From NCBI RefSeq assembly GCF_000716535.1, contig NZ_JNWV01000004.1:1-64000 (forward strand): a stretch of 64,000 nucleotides of DNA, written 5' to 3'. Origin of the DNA: Streptomyces flaveolus. Lineage in GTDB: Bacteria > Actinomycetota > Actinomycetes > Streptomycetales > Streptomycetaceae. Within the stretch, counting starts at the first letter, position 1, and each line of letters opens with the position of its first letter. The notes beneath the pieces were generated by a model. The model did no database searches. It was given only the letters and a program-made list of their open reading frames with translations, and had not been told where the DNA came from. The position numbers and the translations under genes were made by a program. Shown here in pieces: positions 33,586 to 42,011 of the stretch.

Positions 33586-35526
33586 GTGTCCACGCCGTAC
33601 CCGACCCCGCCCGCCTCCTCCGGCACCCCGGTCTCCGCCACCGACTACGACGGCCGCCCGGTCCTCGTCGAACCCGAGATACGCCGGCTCGACGGAGCCG
33701 TACGGGAAGTGGCCGTCCCCCCGTTCGCGCCCCCGGTCACCCACGGCTCCCTCGCCGACCTCCCGTACGAGAACGCGGAGGCCGCCCCCGACCAGGTCGT
33801 CCTCAGCCGCAAGCTCTCCGACGGCAGTTGGCGGGACGTGACGGCCGCCCGCTTCGCCGCCGAGGTGCAGGCCGTGGCCAAGGGGCTGATCGCCGAAGGG
33901 CTGGTGCCCGGCGACCGCATCGCCGTCATGTCCCGCACGACGTACGACTGGACCCTGCTCGACTTCGCCGCCTGGGCGGCCGGCCTGGTCACGGTCCCGA
34001 TCTACCCCACCTCCTCCGTCTTCCAGACCCGCTGGATCCTCCACGACTCCGGCGCGGTCGCCCTGGTCACCGAGACCGCCGCCCAGGCCGCCGCCATCGG
34101 CCCCGAACTCGCGCACCTGCCCGACCTGCGCCACCTGTGGGTGATGGAGAAGGACCACGTCGCCCGGCTCGCCGACGCGGGCGCACCGGTGCCGGACGGC
34201 GAGACCGGCGTACGCCGGGGCATGCTCGGCCCCGACACGCTCGCCACCCTCATCTACACCTCGGGCACCACCGGCCGGCCCAAGGGCTGCGCCCTCTCGC
34301 ACGGCAACTTCTTCGCCGAGGTCGACAACGCGATCGAACTCCTCTACCCCGTCTTCAAGGCGAAGGGCGAGGACCCGTCGGTCCTGCTCTTCCTCCCCAT
34401 GTCCCACGTCTTCGGCCGCATGGTGGCCATCGCCTGCGTCCGCGCCCGTGTCCGCCTCGGCCACGCCCCCAGCCTGGCCCCGCAGGACCTCCTCCCGGAC
34501 CTCGACGCCTTCAAACCGACCTGTCTGCTGACCATTCCGTACATGCTGGAGAAGGTGTACAACTCCGCGCGCGCCAAGGCGGAGGCCGGCGGCCGGGCGT
34601 CGGTCTTCGACCGGGCGGCGGCCGTGGCCCAGCGCTACGGCGAGGCGCTGGAGGCCCGCCAGACCGGCGCGGGCAACGGTCCGGGGCGCGCCCTGAAGAC
34701 ACAGCGGGCCTTCTACGACCCCCTCGTCTACCGCCGCATCCGCGCCGCCATGGGCGGCCGCGTCCGGTACGCCATCTGCGGCGGCTCCCCGCTCGGCCGG
34801 CGCCTCGCCGCGTTCTACGCCGGTGCCGGCATCGAGATCTTCGAGGGCTACGGCCTCACGGAGACCACCGGCGCCTCCACGGTCACCCCGCCCCTGAAAC
34901 CCCGCCTGGGCACGGTCGGCTGGCCGCTGCCCGGCGCGCGGGTGAGGATCGCGGCGGACGGCGAGATCCTCATCGGCGGCGACCACGTGCTGCGCGGCTA
35001 CTGGGACCCCCAGGCGGGCGGAGTGGTCCCCGCGACCCGCGACGGCTGGCTGCCGACGGGCGACCTCGGCGAACTGGACGACGAGGGCTACCTGACCATC
35101 ACCGGCCGCAAGAAGGAACTCCTGATCACCGCGGGCGGCAAGTCGGTGGCCCCGGCCCCGCTGGAGAACTGGCTGCGCCAGCACCCGCTGATCTCCCAGG
35201 TGATGCTGGTGGGCGACGCCCGCCCCTACGTCGCGGCCCTGATCACCCTCGACCGCGACGGCATCACCCACTGGCGCCAGATGATCGGCAAGCACCCGGT
35301 GCCGCCGGAACTCCTGGTCGACGACGAGGAGTTGAGGGCCGTCCTCCAGCGGGCGATCGACGAGGCGAACCGCATGGTCTCCCGCCCCGAGTCCATCCGC
35401 CGCTTCGCCGTCCTCCCGGTCGACTTCACCGAGTCGGCAGGCCACCTGACCCCTTCCATGAAACTGCGACGCGAGCAGATCCTGCGGGACTTCGCGGGCG
35501 AGGTGGAGGGGTTGTACGAGCGCTGA
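33586..35526 (+). CDS. Long-chain acyl-CoA synthetase (AMP-forming)
   Basis: The 646-residue ANL enzyme activates fatty acids to acyl-CoA through an acyl-AMP intermediate. The P-loop is TLIYTSGTTGRPKGCALSH (about residues 222-240), followed by VLLFLPMSHVFGRMV. The A5 motif is EGYGLTETTG, the hinge motif TGDLGELDDEGYLTITGRKKELLIT, and the C-terminal Lys region HLTPSMKLRREQIL. It resembles FadD15-type synthetases. The GTG start has AGAGGAG 8 nt upstream. It follows fadA2 by 209 bp and probably serves the same lipid metabolism. A G-rich tract directly follows its stop. Confidence 0.92.
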   Translation: MSTPYPTPPASSGTPVSATDYDGRPVLVEPEIRRLDGAVREVAVPPFAPPVTHGSLADLPYENAEAAPDQVVLSRKLSDGSWRDVTAARFAAEVQAVAKGLIAEGLVPGDRIAVMSRTTYDWTLLDFAAWAAGLVTVPIYPTSSVFQTRWILHDSGAVALVTETAAQAAAIGPELAHLPDLRHLWVMEKDHVARLADAGAPVPDGETGVRRGMLGPDTLATLIYTSGTTGRPKGCALSHGNFFAEVDNAIELLYPVFKAKGEDPSVLLFLPMSHVFGRMVAIACVRARVRLGHAPSLAPQDLLPDLDAFKPTCLLTIPYMLEKVYNSARAKAEAGGRASVFDRAAAVAQRYGEALEARQTGAGNGPGRALKTQRAFYDPLVYRRIRAAMGGRVRYAICGGSPLGRRLAAFYAGAGIEIFEGYGLTETTGASTVTPPLKPRLGTVGWPLPGARVRIAADGEILIGGDHVLRGYWDPQAGGVVPATRDGWLPTGDLGELDDEGYLTITGRKKELLITAGGKSVAPAPLENWLRQHPLISQVMLVGDARPYVAALITLDRDGITHWRQMIGKHPVPPELLVDDEELRAVLQRAIDEANRMVSRPESIRRFAVLPVDFTESAGHLTPSMKLRREQILRDFAGEVEGLYER

Positions 35527-35551
35527 GGGAAGGGAGGGGGGAGGGGAGGGG
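35527..35551 (+). other. G-quadruplex-forming tract after the acyl-CoA synthetase stop codon
   Basis: Five G runs (3, 3, 6, 4 and 4 bases) are separated by 1-2 A residues within 25 bp. The tract starts on the base after the TGA and is on the coding strand, so a quadruplex could form in the mRNA. Confidence 0.6.
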
Positions 35552-36053
35552 ACCGGGGTTGGCAGGTGACCGTTGGGCCGCTCGCTTCCCGGCCAGTGTC
35601 GTGCTTCTGCGGCCCGCGCCTCGCCAGCACGCCGGGTGGGTCAAGCGGCTTGCGGTGGGGTGGGGGGCTGAGTGGTGGGGGGCGATTGGTGTTCGTGGGG
35701 CCGGAAGCCCGGCGCCGGAGGTCCCATGAGCCCCTCAGGTCACAAGGGATCGGTGATTGGCGGATTTGGGCCACCCCCGCCGACCGAACAGCCGCTTGAC
35801 CTGCCCCTTTGTCCGCGCCCCTTGGTGCAAATCCGCCAATCAGGGTGTGAGGGGTCCGTCGCGTCCCGGGGAAGCCGCACGCAGCTGCACAGCGCCGTGA
35901 CGGTCGGCACCCGCTCCTCGCTGGTCCCGCCTTCTCCGGACTCGGTGGGGCGGGGAGCGGGTTGCCGCCTGGGTCGGTCGCGGCCCGCTCACGATCCTCG
36001 CGCGCCGTGCCGAGCCCAGTCAATCCTTGGGTTTCCTCATAAAACCCCAGTGT
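35552..36053. other. Gene-poor region with two nested inverted-repeat pairs
   Basis: No convincing gene is seen. The region holds an 11-bp pair (35640-35650 and 35790-35800) and a perfect 15-bp pair (35754-35768 and 35828-35842). The last 50 bp hold the LysR promoter, with CCCCA/TGGGG arms at 36045-36063. Confidence 0.5.
35754..35842. repeat. Perfect 15-bp inverted repeat with 59-bp spacer
   Basis: TGATTGGCGGATTTG at 35754-35768 is exactly complementary to the arm at 35828-35842. Arm starts are 74 bp apart, close to seven helical turns. No gene lies between them. Confidence 0.8.
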
Positions 36054-36059
36054 TAGCTT
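36054..36059 (+). promoter_or_regulatory. -10 box of a leaderless promoter for the LysR gene
   Basis: TAGCTT lies 7 nt before the GTG at 36067 and inside an imperfect CCCCA/TGGGG dyad, which could be the autoregulatory site. Confidence 0.4.
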
Positions 36060-36066
36060 GGGGGTT

Positions 36067-36948
36067 GTGACCCTGGAAGACCTCCGCGTGTTCATCGCCG
36101 TGTGCCGTGCGGGCAGCCTCAGCTCGGTAGCCCGTGACCTCGGCCGCACCCAGTCCGCCGTCAGCCAGCACGTCAAGCGGCTCGAGCGGGAGACCGGCGT
36201 GGCCCTGCTGGAACGCCAGCCGCGCGGAGTCGTCCCGACCCAGGCCGGCCGGATACTGGAAGCCGCCGCGGCCGAGGGCGTCAACGCCCTGGACGTCGCC
36301 GTACGCCGGCTCCGCGACCTGGTCGACGGCCACAGCGGGTACGTCCGCGTGGCCACCGGCGCGACGACCGTCCGGCACTTCATGTCCGACGCGGTCGTCA
36401 CGTTCCGCCGCCGGCACCCCAAGGTGAACCTGGAGTTCCGCACCGTCAGTTCGGGCCGGGGCAGCTTCGACGCGCTCGCCGACGGCACGCTGGACCTCGC
36501 CTGGATCACCATCGGCCCACCGGTCCGGGGCATCGAGCAGCGGACGGTCGTGGAACTGCCCTGGCTCCTCGCGGTCCGGGCGGACGACCCGCTGGCCGAC
36601 CGCCCGCACCTGGACCCTGCGGAGCTGTCCGACGCCCGGGTCATCCGGCTCCCGCCGAACTCCACGTCCGCCGCCCACCTGGAAGCGGCGTGCGCCGAGC
36701 GGGGCGTGCGGTTCGCCTACGAGCCGAACGTGGCCGACTGGGACACGGCCCTGCTGCTCGCCGAACTGGGCATCGGACGGGCGGTCGTACCCGCCGTACC
36801 GGGCCTGCCGGTCCCCGGCGACGGCCCACTTCGCCTGATCCCGCTGCCCGGCCTCCGTCCCCTCCCCGTCGGCTGGGCCGTCCGCCGCTGGGACGCCCTC
36901 AGCCCGCCGGCCCGGGCCTTCGCGGACACGGTCGCCGCCCTCCGCTGA
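36067..36948 (+). CDS. LysR-family transcriptional regulator
   Basis: The 293-residue regulator has an N-terminal winged helix (residues 1-60; VFIAVCRAGSLSSVARDLGR, then QSAVSQHVKRLERETGV) and a periplasmic-binding-like effector domain (about 90-290) with VATGATTVRHFMSD. The effector is unknown. The GTG at 36067 was chosen over a TTG 9 bp upstream on the basis of the -10 box. No divergent target gene is adjacent, since the preceding 540 bp lack a gene. Its 3' end overlaps the convergent ATPase gene by 50 bp. Confidence 0.9.
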   Translation: MTLEDLRVFIAVCRAGSLSSVARDLGRTQSAVSQHVKRLERETGVALLERQPRGVVPTQAGRILEAAAAEGVNALDVAVRRLRDLVDGHSGYVRVATGATTVRHFMSDAVVTFRRRHPKVNLEFRTVSSGRGSFDALADGTLDLAWITIGPPVRGIEQRTVVELPWLLAVRADDPLADRPHLDPAELSDARVIRLPPNSTSAAHLEAACAERGVRFAYEPNVADWDTALLLAELGIGRAVVPAVPGLPVPGDGPLRLIPLPGLRPLPVGWAVRRWDALSPPARAFADTVAALR

Positions 36949-37363
36949 GCGCCAACTCCACCCAGACCGTCTTGCCGACGTCCCGCTCGGACACGCCCCA
37001 CAGCTTGGCCAGCACCTGTACGACGACGAGACCCCGGCCGTTCTCGTCCTCCAACCGCCCGTCCAGGAACCGCAGGTTGCGGTCGCCCCGGGCGTCGCTC
37101 ACCTCGATACGCAAGGTGTCCTCGGCGGGGAGCAATACGAGCCGCAGTTCGAAGTCCCGGCCCGGTACGCGACCGTGCGTGACGGCGTTGGCGGCGAGTT
37201 CCGCCACGATGAGCTGGGCGGTGTGGCTGAGGTCGCCGTCGTGCGGGTATCCCCAGGTGGCGAGTGCGGTACCGGTGAGCCGACGGGCCAGCCGGGCGCC
37301 TCGGGGCGTTGCGCTGAGCCGTTGGACGAGTTCGGTTGTGGGGGTGGAGATTTCTACGTTCAC
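36899..37363 (-). CDS. HATPase-domain regulatory protein of an XRE/DUF397 module
   Basis: The 154-residue protein is a GHKL ATPase of the anti-sigma/RsbW type: N box in VAELAANAVTHG (about residues 53-64), a D-x-G type motif in VSDARGDRN, and G-rich ATP lid in DENGRGLVVVQVLAKLWG. In Streptomyces, such small ATPases often stand beside XRE-DUF5753 and DUF397 genes, as here (divergent, 107 bp apart). It may phosphorylate or sequester a partner, but this is not established for this subgroup. It ends 50 bp inside the convergent LysR gene. Confidence 0.85.
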   Translation of the reverse strand: MNVEISTPTTELVQRLSATPRGARLARRLTGTALATWGYPHDGDLSHTAQLIVAELAANAVTHGRVPGRDFELRLVLLPAEDTLRIEVSDARGDRNLRFLDGRLEDENGRGLVVVQVLAKLWGVSERDVGKTVWVELALSGGRRPCPRRPGPAG

Positions 37364-37470
37364 ATCACCGAGCGTGGTCAGTTCTCCCTACGCTGACCAG
37401 GGGAGACCCGGCGACTGTACGTAGTCGTACGGGTGCGGCTTGTGTGAGTACGGGTCAGTCGGAGGGTGGC

Positions 37471-38334
37471 GTGACGGAGGAGAGCGAGCGGAGGCCGGAG
37501 ACGCCGGCGGAGGAGAACGGCTCGGCTGCGGTGTTCGCCGTACTGGGCAAGCAGCTCAAGTTGATGCGGGAGCGGGCGGGGCTGAACCAGCGGGAGTTCG
37601 GCCAGTTGGTGGGGTACGGCCCCGACCAGATCTCCGCCATGGAGCGAGGGGTACGCACGCCGCGGCCGGAGTTCCTGCGGCGGGCCGACGAGATCCTCGG
37701 GTCCAACGGCATGTTCATCGCGGTCATCCCCGAGGTGGAGGAGGCGATGACCAAGGCGCGGACGCGGCATCCTGAGTGGTACCGGAGCTACGCCGACTTG
37801 GAGGCGGTCTCCGTTGAGCTGCACTTCTACGCCAACCAGGGTGTGCCGGGGCTGTTGCAGACCGAGGACTATGCGCGTGCCGTGTTCTCCCGACGCCGTC
37901 CCCTTCTTGACGAGACCACCATCGAGAAGCGTGTCGCCGACCGGTTGGCACGTCAGCAGGTCCTGGAGCAGTGGCCACTGCCGATGTGCAGCTACGTCCT
38001 GGAAGAGGTGGTGCTGCACCGGCCCATCGGCGGTACGAAGGTGCACAAGGACCAACTGCGCAGGTTGCTGCGGATCGGCAGCATGCGCAACGTGGAGATC
38101 CAGGTGATGCCCTCCACACAGACCGAACACCCCAACATGGACGGCCCATTCAACCTGCTGACGCCCAGCAAGCGAGCCCAGGTCGCTTACGTGGAGGTGC
38201 AGGGATACCCGCGACTGATCGCCGACCCGGAGGAGGTACGTAAGATCGCCGACCGCTATGGGATCATGCGCGCGATGGCACTGACCCCCACGGAGTCCCT
38301 GGCCCTGATCGAGAAACTGCTGGGAGAGCGATGA
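37471..38334 (+). CDS. XRE regulator with DUF5753 (WhiJ/Scr1-like)
   Basis: The 287-residue protein has an N-terminal helix-turn-helix (about residues 25-80, LGKQLKLMRERAGLNQREFG and QISAMERGVRTPRPEFL) and a C-terminal DUF5753 domain (about 105-280) with YANQGVPGLLQTEDYAR, IGG and FNLLTP. This architecture is typical of the many WhiJ-like regulators of development and antibiotic production in Streptomyces. The GTG at 37471 has GGAGG 8 nt upstream. Its stop overlaps the DUF397 gene by 4 bp, so the two proteins are made together. The ATPase gene is divergent. Confidence 0.92.
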   Translation: MTEESERRPETPAEENGSAAVFAVLGKQLKLMRERAGLNQREFGQLVGYGPDQISAMERGVRTPRPEFLRRADEILGSNGMFIAVIPEVEEAMTKARTRHPEWYRSYADLEAVSVELHFYANQGVPGLLQTEDYARAVFSRRRPLLDETTIEKRVADRLARQQVLEQWPLPMCSYVLEEVVLHRPIGGTKVHKDQLRRLLRIGSMRNVEIQVMPSTQTEHPNMDGPFNLLTPSKRAQVAYVEVQGYPRLIADPEEVRKIADRYGIMRAMALTPTESLALIEKLLGER

Positions 38335-38588
38335 ACGCCAAGGAACTTGCCTGGTTTAAGTCCAGCTACAGCGGCGGTGAGGGCGGCGAGTGCGTCGAAC
38401 TCGCTTACACCTGGCGCAAGTCCAGTTACAGCGACGGCGAAGGCGGCCAGTGCCTGGAAGTGGCCGCCCACCCCACCGCCATCCACATCCGCGACTCGAA
38501 GCAACCCCTCGCCGCCCACCTCACCGTCACCCCTTCCGCATGGTCAGCCTTCCTTCTGGGCGAGAAGGAACGCCTGCGGGACGGGTGA
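38331..38588 (+). CDS. DUF397 protein with a duplicated core motif
   Basis: This 85-residue protein is the small partner of the preceding XRE regulator. The DUF397 signature occurs twice at the N-terminus: WFKSSYSGGEGGECVELA (residues 8-25) and WRKSSYSDGEGGQCLEVA (28-45). Only the second is followed by the usual HIRDSKQP and the WSAFLLG ending. Typical members have one copy and about 60-65 residues, so an internal duplication of about 60 bp explains the extra length. It may counteract or stabilise the regulator; the exact action is unknown. Its 3' end overlaps the convergent methyltransferase gene by 45 bp. Confidence 0.9.
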   Translation: MNAKELAWFKSSYSGGEGGECVELAYTWRKSSYSDGEGGQCLEVAAHPTAIHIRDSKQPLAAHLTVTPSAWSAFLLGEKERLRDG

Positions 38589-39176
38589 TTCGCCCCGGGT
38601 CACCTCGGGTCCGCGCACGGTGGTGGAGCGGAGGGTGAAGCCGGCGTCGGAGAGCAGCTCCGCCATCTGCTCGGGGTGGCGCCGGTGGTAGTCCAGGGCC
38701 ACGTCGTGACCGAAGGGACGTTCGAGGCGGAGCGGTACGTCACCCACCTGGAAGGCGAGCAGGAGGCGGCCGCCAGGAGCCAGTACCCGGTGGAACTCGG
38801 TGAACAGATCCGGGAGTTCGTCCACAGGTGTGTGGATGCTGGAGTACCAGGACACCACCCCGGCCAGCGAACCGTCGGCGACAGACAGCTTCCGCATGGA
38901 GCCCTGTTCGAACCGCAGCGCGGGGTGCCGGCGGCGGGCGATGGCGATCATGGCGTCCGAGAGGTCAAGGCCGAAGGCGGACAGGCCCAGGCCGGCCAGG
39001 TGGGCGGTGACGTCGCCGGGGCCGCAGCCGAGGTCGGCCACCGTGCCGTGGGGGCCGACCTGTTCGGCGTACGCGCTGAGGAGGGCTCGCTCCAGGGGCC
39101 TCTCGGCCAGGGGATCGCGGAAGTGGTCGGCGTAGTCCTCGGCGATGGTGTCGTAGAAGGCGCGGGTGTCGGTCAT
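38544..39176 (-). CDS. Class I SAM-dependent methyltransferase
   Basis: The 210-residue protein has the Rossmann-like methyltransferase motifs: motif I VADLGCGPGDVTAHLAG (about residues 46-62), the acidic loop GLDLSD, motif II GSMRKLSVADGSLAGVVSWYS, and LAPGGRLLLAFQVG. The substrate is not evident. It begins MTDTRAFYDTIAEDYADHF, typical of small-molecule methyltransferases of unknown target. It is convergent with the DUF397 gene and divergent from the kinase gene (83 bp between starts). Confidence 0.88.
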   Translation of the reverse strand: MTDTRAFYDTIAEDYADHFRDPLAERPLERALLSAYAEQVGPHGTVADLGCGPGDVTAHLAGLGLSAFGLDLSDAMIAIARRRHPALRFEQGSMRKLSVADGSLAGVVSWYSSIHTPVDELPDLFTEFHRVLAPGGRLLLAFQVGDVPLRLERPFGHDVALDYHRRHPEQMAELLSDAGFTLRSTTVRGPEVTRGESPVPQAFLLAQKEG

Positions 39177-39259
39177 GGGGAGGGACCGTAGCGGCCCGCA
39201 CCGACACTCCGCTTAGGCTGCTGCCGTTGGCCAACGCATCAACTGGGGGGTACAGGCCG

Positions 39260-40930
39260 ATGAACCAGTCGACGGAGGTGTTCCAGCCACTCCAGGCGGA
39301 CGACCCACCGGTGGTGGCGGGGTACCGGCTCGCCGCGCGGCTGGGCGCGGGCGGAATGGGCCGGGTCTACCTGTCCCACACGCAGGGCGGCCGGCCCGTC
39401 GCGCTCAAGGTCGTACGGCCGGAGCTGGCGGACGACCCGGATTTCCGGCGGCGGTTCGGCAGGGAGATCAAGGCGGCTCGACGGGTGCGGGGGGCGTACA
39501 CCGCCGAACTGATCGACGCCGACGCCGACGGCGTACCGCCGTGGCTGGCCACGCTGTACGTGCCGGGGCCGTCCCTGGCGGAGGCCGTGGCCCGGCGGGG
39601 GCCATTGCCGGTGGCGGCCGTGCTGTGGCTGATGGCAGGGGTGGCGGAGGCGCTCCAGGCCATTCACGCCGAGGGCATCGTGCACCGGGATTTGAAGCCG
39701 TCGAACGTGCTGCTGGCCGCCGACGGGCCCCGGGTGATCGACTTCGGTATCGCGCTGGCCGCCGACGGGACCTCGTACACGGCGACAGGCGGCACGATCG
39801 GCACGCCCTCGTTCATGGCTCCGGAGCAGGCGTCCGGGGGCGAGGTGGCGGCGGCGACCGATGTCTTCGCGCTCGGGCAGACGGCCGCGTTCGCGGCGCT
39901 GGGCAGGCCGCTGTACGGGGACGGTCCGGCCGTGAACGTGCTGTACCGGATCGTGCATTCGGAACCCGACCTGGACCTGCTGCCCGAGCCGTTGCGTCCG
40001 CTGCTCGCCCGGTGCCTGGCCGCCGACCCGGCGGAGCGGGCCACTCCGGCGGAGGTCGTGGAGTGGTGCCGGCAGCGGCTGGGCGCGGAGGCCGACGCGG
40101 GCGGGGGGCCGGCCGTGTGGCGGGAGGTCACCGGACCGGAGGTGGCGGTTCCGGCACCCGTCCCCGAGCCGACCCCGGCGTACGCGCAGCCGCCGGTGCC
40201 CGCGCCCACCTCGCCCTATCCGCAGCAGCCGCTCATCGCGCCGGTCGGCTGGCCGCAGCCGACGCCGGAACAGCGCAAGGCCCGCCGCCGGCGCGCCGCG
40301 CTGATCTCGGTCGCGGGTGTGGCGGGCGGCGCGCTGTTGGTGGCGCTGCTGGCGTGGTCGGTGATGGACGCGAAGGGCCGGACGAGCGGGCGGAACACGG
40401 CCGGTTCCCGGACGTCCGCCATGGCTTCTGCCCCACAGTCCTCCTCGTCGGCGTCCGCACCGGGCTCCTCGTCGGATTCCTCGTCCCGCTCCTCAGGCGC
40501 GTCCGCCCCGGGGGCCGGTGACGTTGCGTCCTCGGCCTCTCCGCGAGACCCGCGGCCAGAAGGGTTCGCCCAGCTCTGGCTGGACGCGAAGACCTCGCTG
40601 AGCCTCAAGGACCGGGAACCCCAGCGGAGGAACCGCAAAGGAGACATCCGCTTCGACTGTCAGACGATCAGCTGCGAACTGAAGAGTGACAGCGTGGTGT
40701 TCCTTCAGATCTACGGCCGACCCGGCACCACCCTCGACGAGTGCCGGCTCCTCCTCAAGCACGCGACGAAGCACAGTTGGACGCTGAGCAGCGCGGCGGC
40801 CGGCACCGAGTTCTGCATGAAGGACGACGAGGGCAACATCGGGCTGTACGTGATCCAGACGAAGTCCACCGCGATGCCCGACATCGCCTTCCTCACCGGC
40901 GACCTGACGGTCTGGCGGCACGCCGCCTAA
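39260..40930 (+). CDS. Membrane Ser/Thr protein kinase with a Cys-containing sensor domain
   Basis: This 556-residue Hanks-type kinase has the glycine loop LGAGGMGRVYLS (about residues 28-39), the catalytic lysine in VALKVVRPE, the HRDLKPSN catalytic loop, DFGIAL and the SFMAPEQ activation-loop end. A Pro-rich linker and a basic patch (RKARRRRA) lead to one membrane segment (about 345-365). A Ser-rich stalk and a C-terminal extracytoplasmic domain of about 120 residues follow. That domain has four Cys and no PASTA repeat, and I do not recognise it. It could sense an extracellular signal. The ATG at 39260 is preferred to an earlier start at 39227. Confidence 0.9.
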   Translation: MNQSTEVFQPLQADDPPVVAGYRLAARLGAGGMGRVYLSHTQGGRPVALKVVRPELADDPDFRRRFGREIKAARRVRGAYTAELIDADADGVPPWLATLYVPGPSLAEAVARRGPLPVAAVLWLMAGVAEALQAIHAEGIVHRDLKPSNVLLAADGPRVIDFGIALAADGTSYTATGGTIGTPSFMAPEQASGGEVAAATDVFALGQTAAFAALGRPLYGDGPAVNVLYRIVHSEPDLDLLPEPLRPLLARCLAADPAERATPAEVVEWCRQRLGAEADAGGGPAVWREVTGPEVAVPAPVPEPTPAYAQPPVPAPTSPYPQQPLIAPVGWPQPTPEQRKARRRRAALISVAGVAGGALLVALLAWSVMDAKGRTSGRNTAGSRTSAMASAPQSSSSASAPGSSSDSSSRSSGASAPGAGDVASSASPRDPRPEGFAQLWLDAKTSLSLKDREPQRRNRKGDIRFDCQTISCELKSDSVVFLQIYGRPGTTLDECRLLLKHATKHSWTLSSAAAGTEFCMKDDEGNIGLYVIQTKSTAMPDIAFLTGDLTVWRHAA

Positions 40931-41241
40931 GCCACCCCCACCATCCGCAACACCGCCGTAGTCGTGGCCGCCCCCAGCACCACCACGGCGAACGGTGCCC
41001 GGCGCCAGGCCAGTGCGGCGCCCACCATCACCCCGACGGGGCGGGCCCAGCCCGCGAAGCCGCCGGACTCGGTCAGCGCGCCCGTGGCCAGCAGGGCGAC
41101 CAGGAGGACCACCGCGCCCGCCGAGGCCAGCTCCTGGACTCGGGGCGGGACCGTGACCCGGCCGTGCAGGACCGGGCCGACCAGCCGGAAGGCGTACGTG
41201 CCGACGGCCAGGGCGAGGATCACGATGAGCGTGGTGTTCAT
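40927..41241 (-). CDS. azlD: AzlD-family branched-chain amino acid export subunit
   Basis: The 104-residue protein has three or four membrane segments and the AzlD pattern LAVGTYAFRLVGPVL near the N-terminus, followed by VTVPPRVQELASAGAVVLLVALL. It is the small subunit of an AzlCD exporter. Its ATG overlaps the azlC stop by 4 bp. Its TAG overlaps the convergent kinase stop by 3 bp. Confidence 0.88.
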   Translation of the reverse strand: MNTTLIVILALAVGTYAFRLVGPVLHGRVTVPPRVQELASAGAVVLLVALLATGALTESGGFAGWARPVGVMVGAALAWRRAPFAVVVLGAATTTAVLRMVGVA

Positions 41242-41942
41242 GCGGCGGCTCCCCGATCGGTCGGGCGGCGGTGCAGAAACAGTCCCGCCAGGGCCAGCAG
41301 GACCGGGACCCCGGCCGGGACGGCGGGCGTGGCCGCCAGGGCCAGGGTGGCGCCGAGCAGGGCGCACCGCCGTACCGCCGCGTCGGCGCGGAGGGCGGGC
41401 AGGACCAGGGCGACCAGGACGGCGGGGAACGCGGCGTCCAGTCCGTAGCGGGCGGTGTCGCCGAGGGCGCTGCCCGCGAGCGCGCCGGCCAGGACGCCGG
41501 TGTTCCACACGGCGAACAGACCGAGCCCGGATATCCAGAACGCCCGCCGCTGCCGTACCGGGTCGGACTGAGCGAGGGCGAAGGCGACCGTCTCGTCGGT
41601 GACCAGGTGGGCGCCCAGGAAGCGGGTCGCGCGGCCGGTGCCGAGGATCTCGGCCACGGCCAGGCTGAAGGCCGCCGTCCGGGTGTTGAGCAGCAGCCCG
41701 GTGGCCACGGCGGCCACCGGACCGCCCCCGGCGAGCAGCACGCCCACCGCGCTGAACTGGGCCGATCCCGCGTACACCACCAGGGACATGAGCGCCGGGA
41801 CCCACACCGGCAGCCCGCCGGCGACGGAGACGGCACCGAAGGAGACGCCGACGACGCCGCTGGCCAGCCAGACGAGCGAGCTGTCGCGGAGGAGGGAGCG
41901 GTCGGTGCCCCGATCGGGTGGTGTTCGTTGTGGCGAACGCAT
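41238..41942 (-). CDS. azlC: AzlC-family branched-chain amino acid exporter
   Basis: The 234-residue polytopic protein has the AzlC signature: ASGVVGVSFGAVSVAGGLPVW, SLVVYAGSAQFSAVG and NTRTAAFSLAVAEIL. It forms a transporter with the AzlD subunit to export branched-chain or related amino acids. The gene diverges from an XRE-cupin regulator, as in Bacillus azlBCD where a regulator controls the exporter. Repeats of GCGAACG lie across the shared promoter region, one of them at its own start codon. Confidence 0.9.
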   Translation of the reverse strand: MRSPQRTPPDRGTDRSLLRDSSLVWLASGVVGVSFGAVSVAGGLPVWVPALMSLVVYAGSAQFSAVGVLLAGGGPVAAVATGLLLNTRTAAFSLAVAEILGTGRATRFLGAHLVTDETVAFALAQSDPVRQRRAFWISGLGLFAVWNTGVLAGALAGSALGDTARYGLDAAFPAVLVALVLPALRADAAVRRCALLGATLALAATPAVPAGVPVLLALAGLFLHRRPTDRGAAA

Positions 41943-42008
41943 GTTCTCTACGATGGACAGTGAGCGCCCTGTCCGTCAAGGCGAACGATCGTACCGATGG
42001 AGCGAACG
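41933..42008. promoter_or_regulatory. Three GCGAACG repeats in the azlC-regulator promoter region
   Basis: GCGAACG occurs at 41933-41939, 41981-41987 and 42002-42008. The first also forms an inverted repeat with GTTCG at 41923-41927. They span the starts of both divergent genes, so they may bind the XRE-cupin protein. Confidence 0.5.
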
Positions 42009-42011
42009 CAC

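Noticed and set aside
35672..36070. 132-codon frame before the LysR gene
   Set aside because: It crosses the inverted repeats and the LysR promoter and shows poor codon preference.
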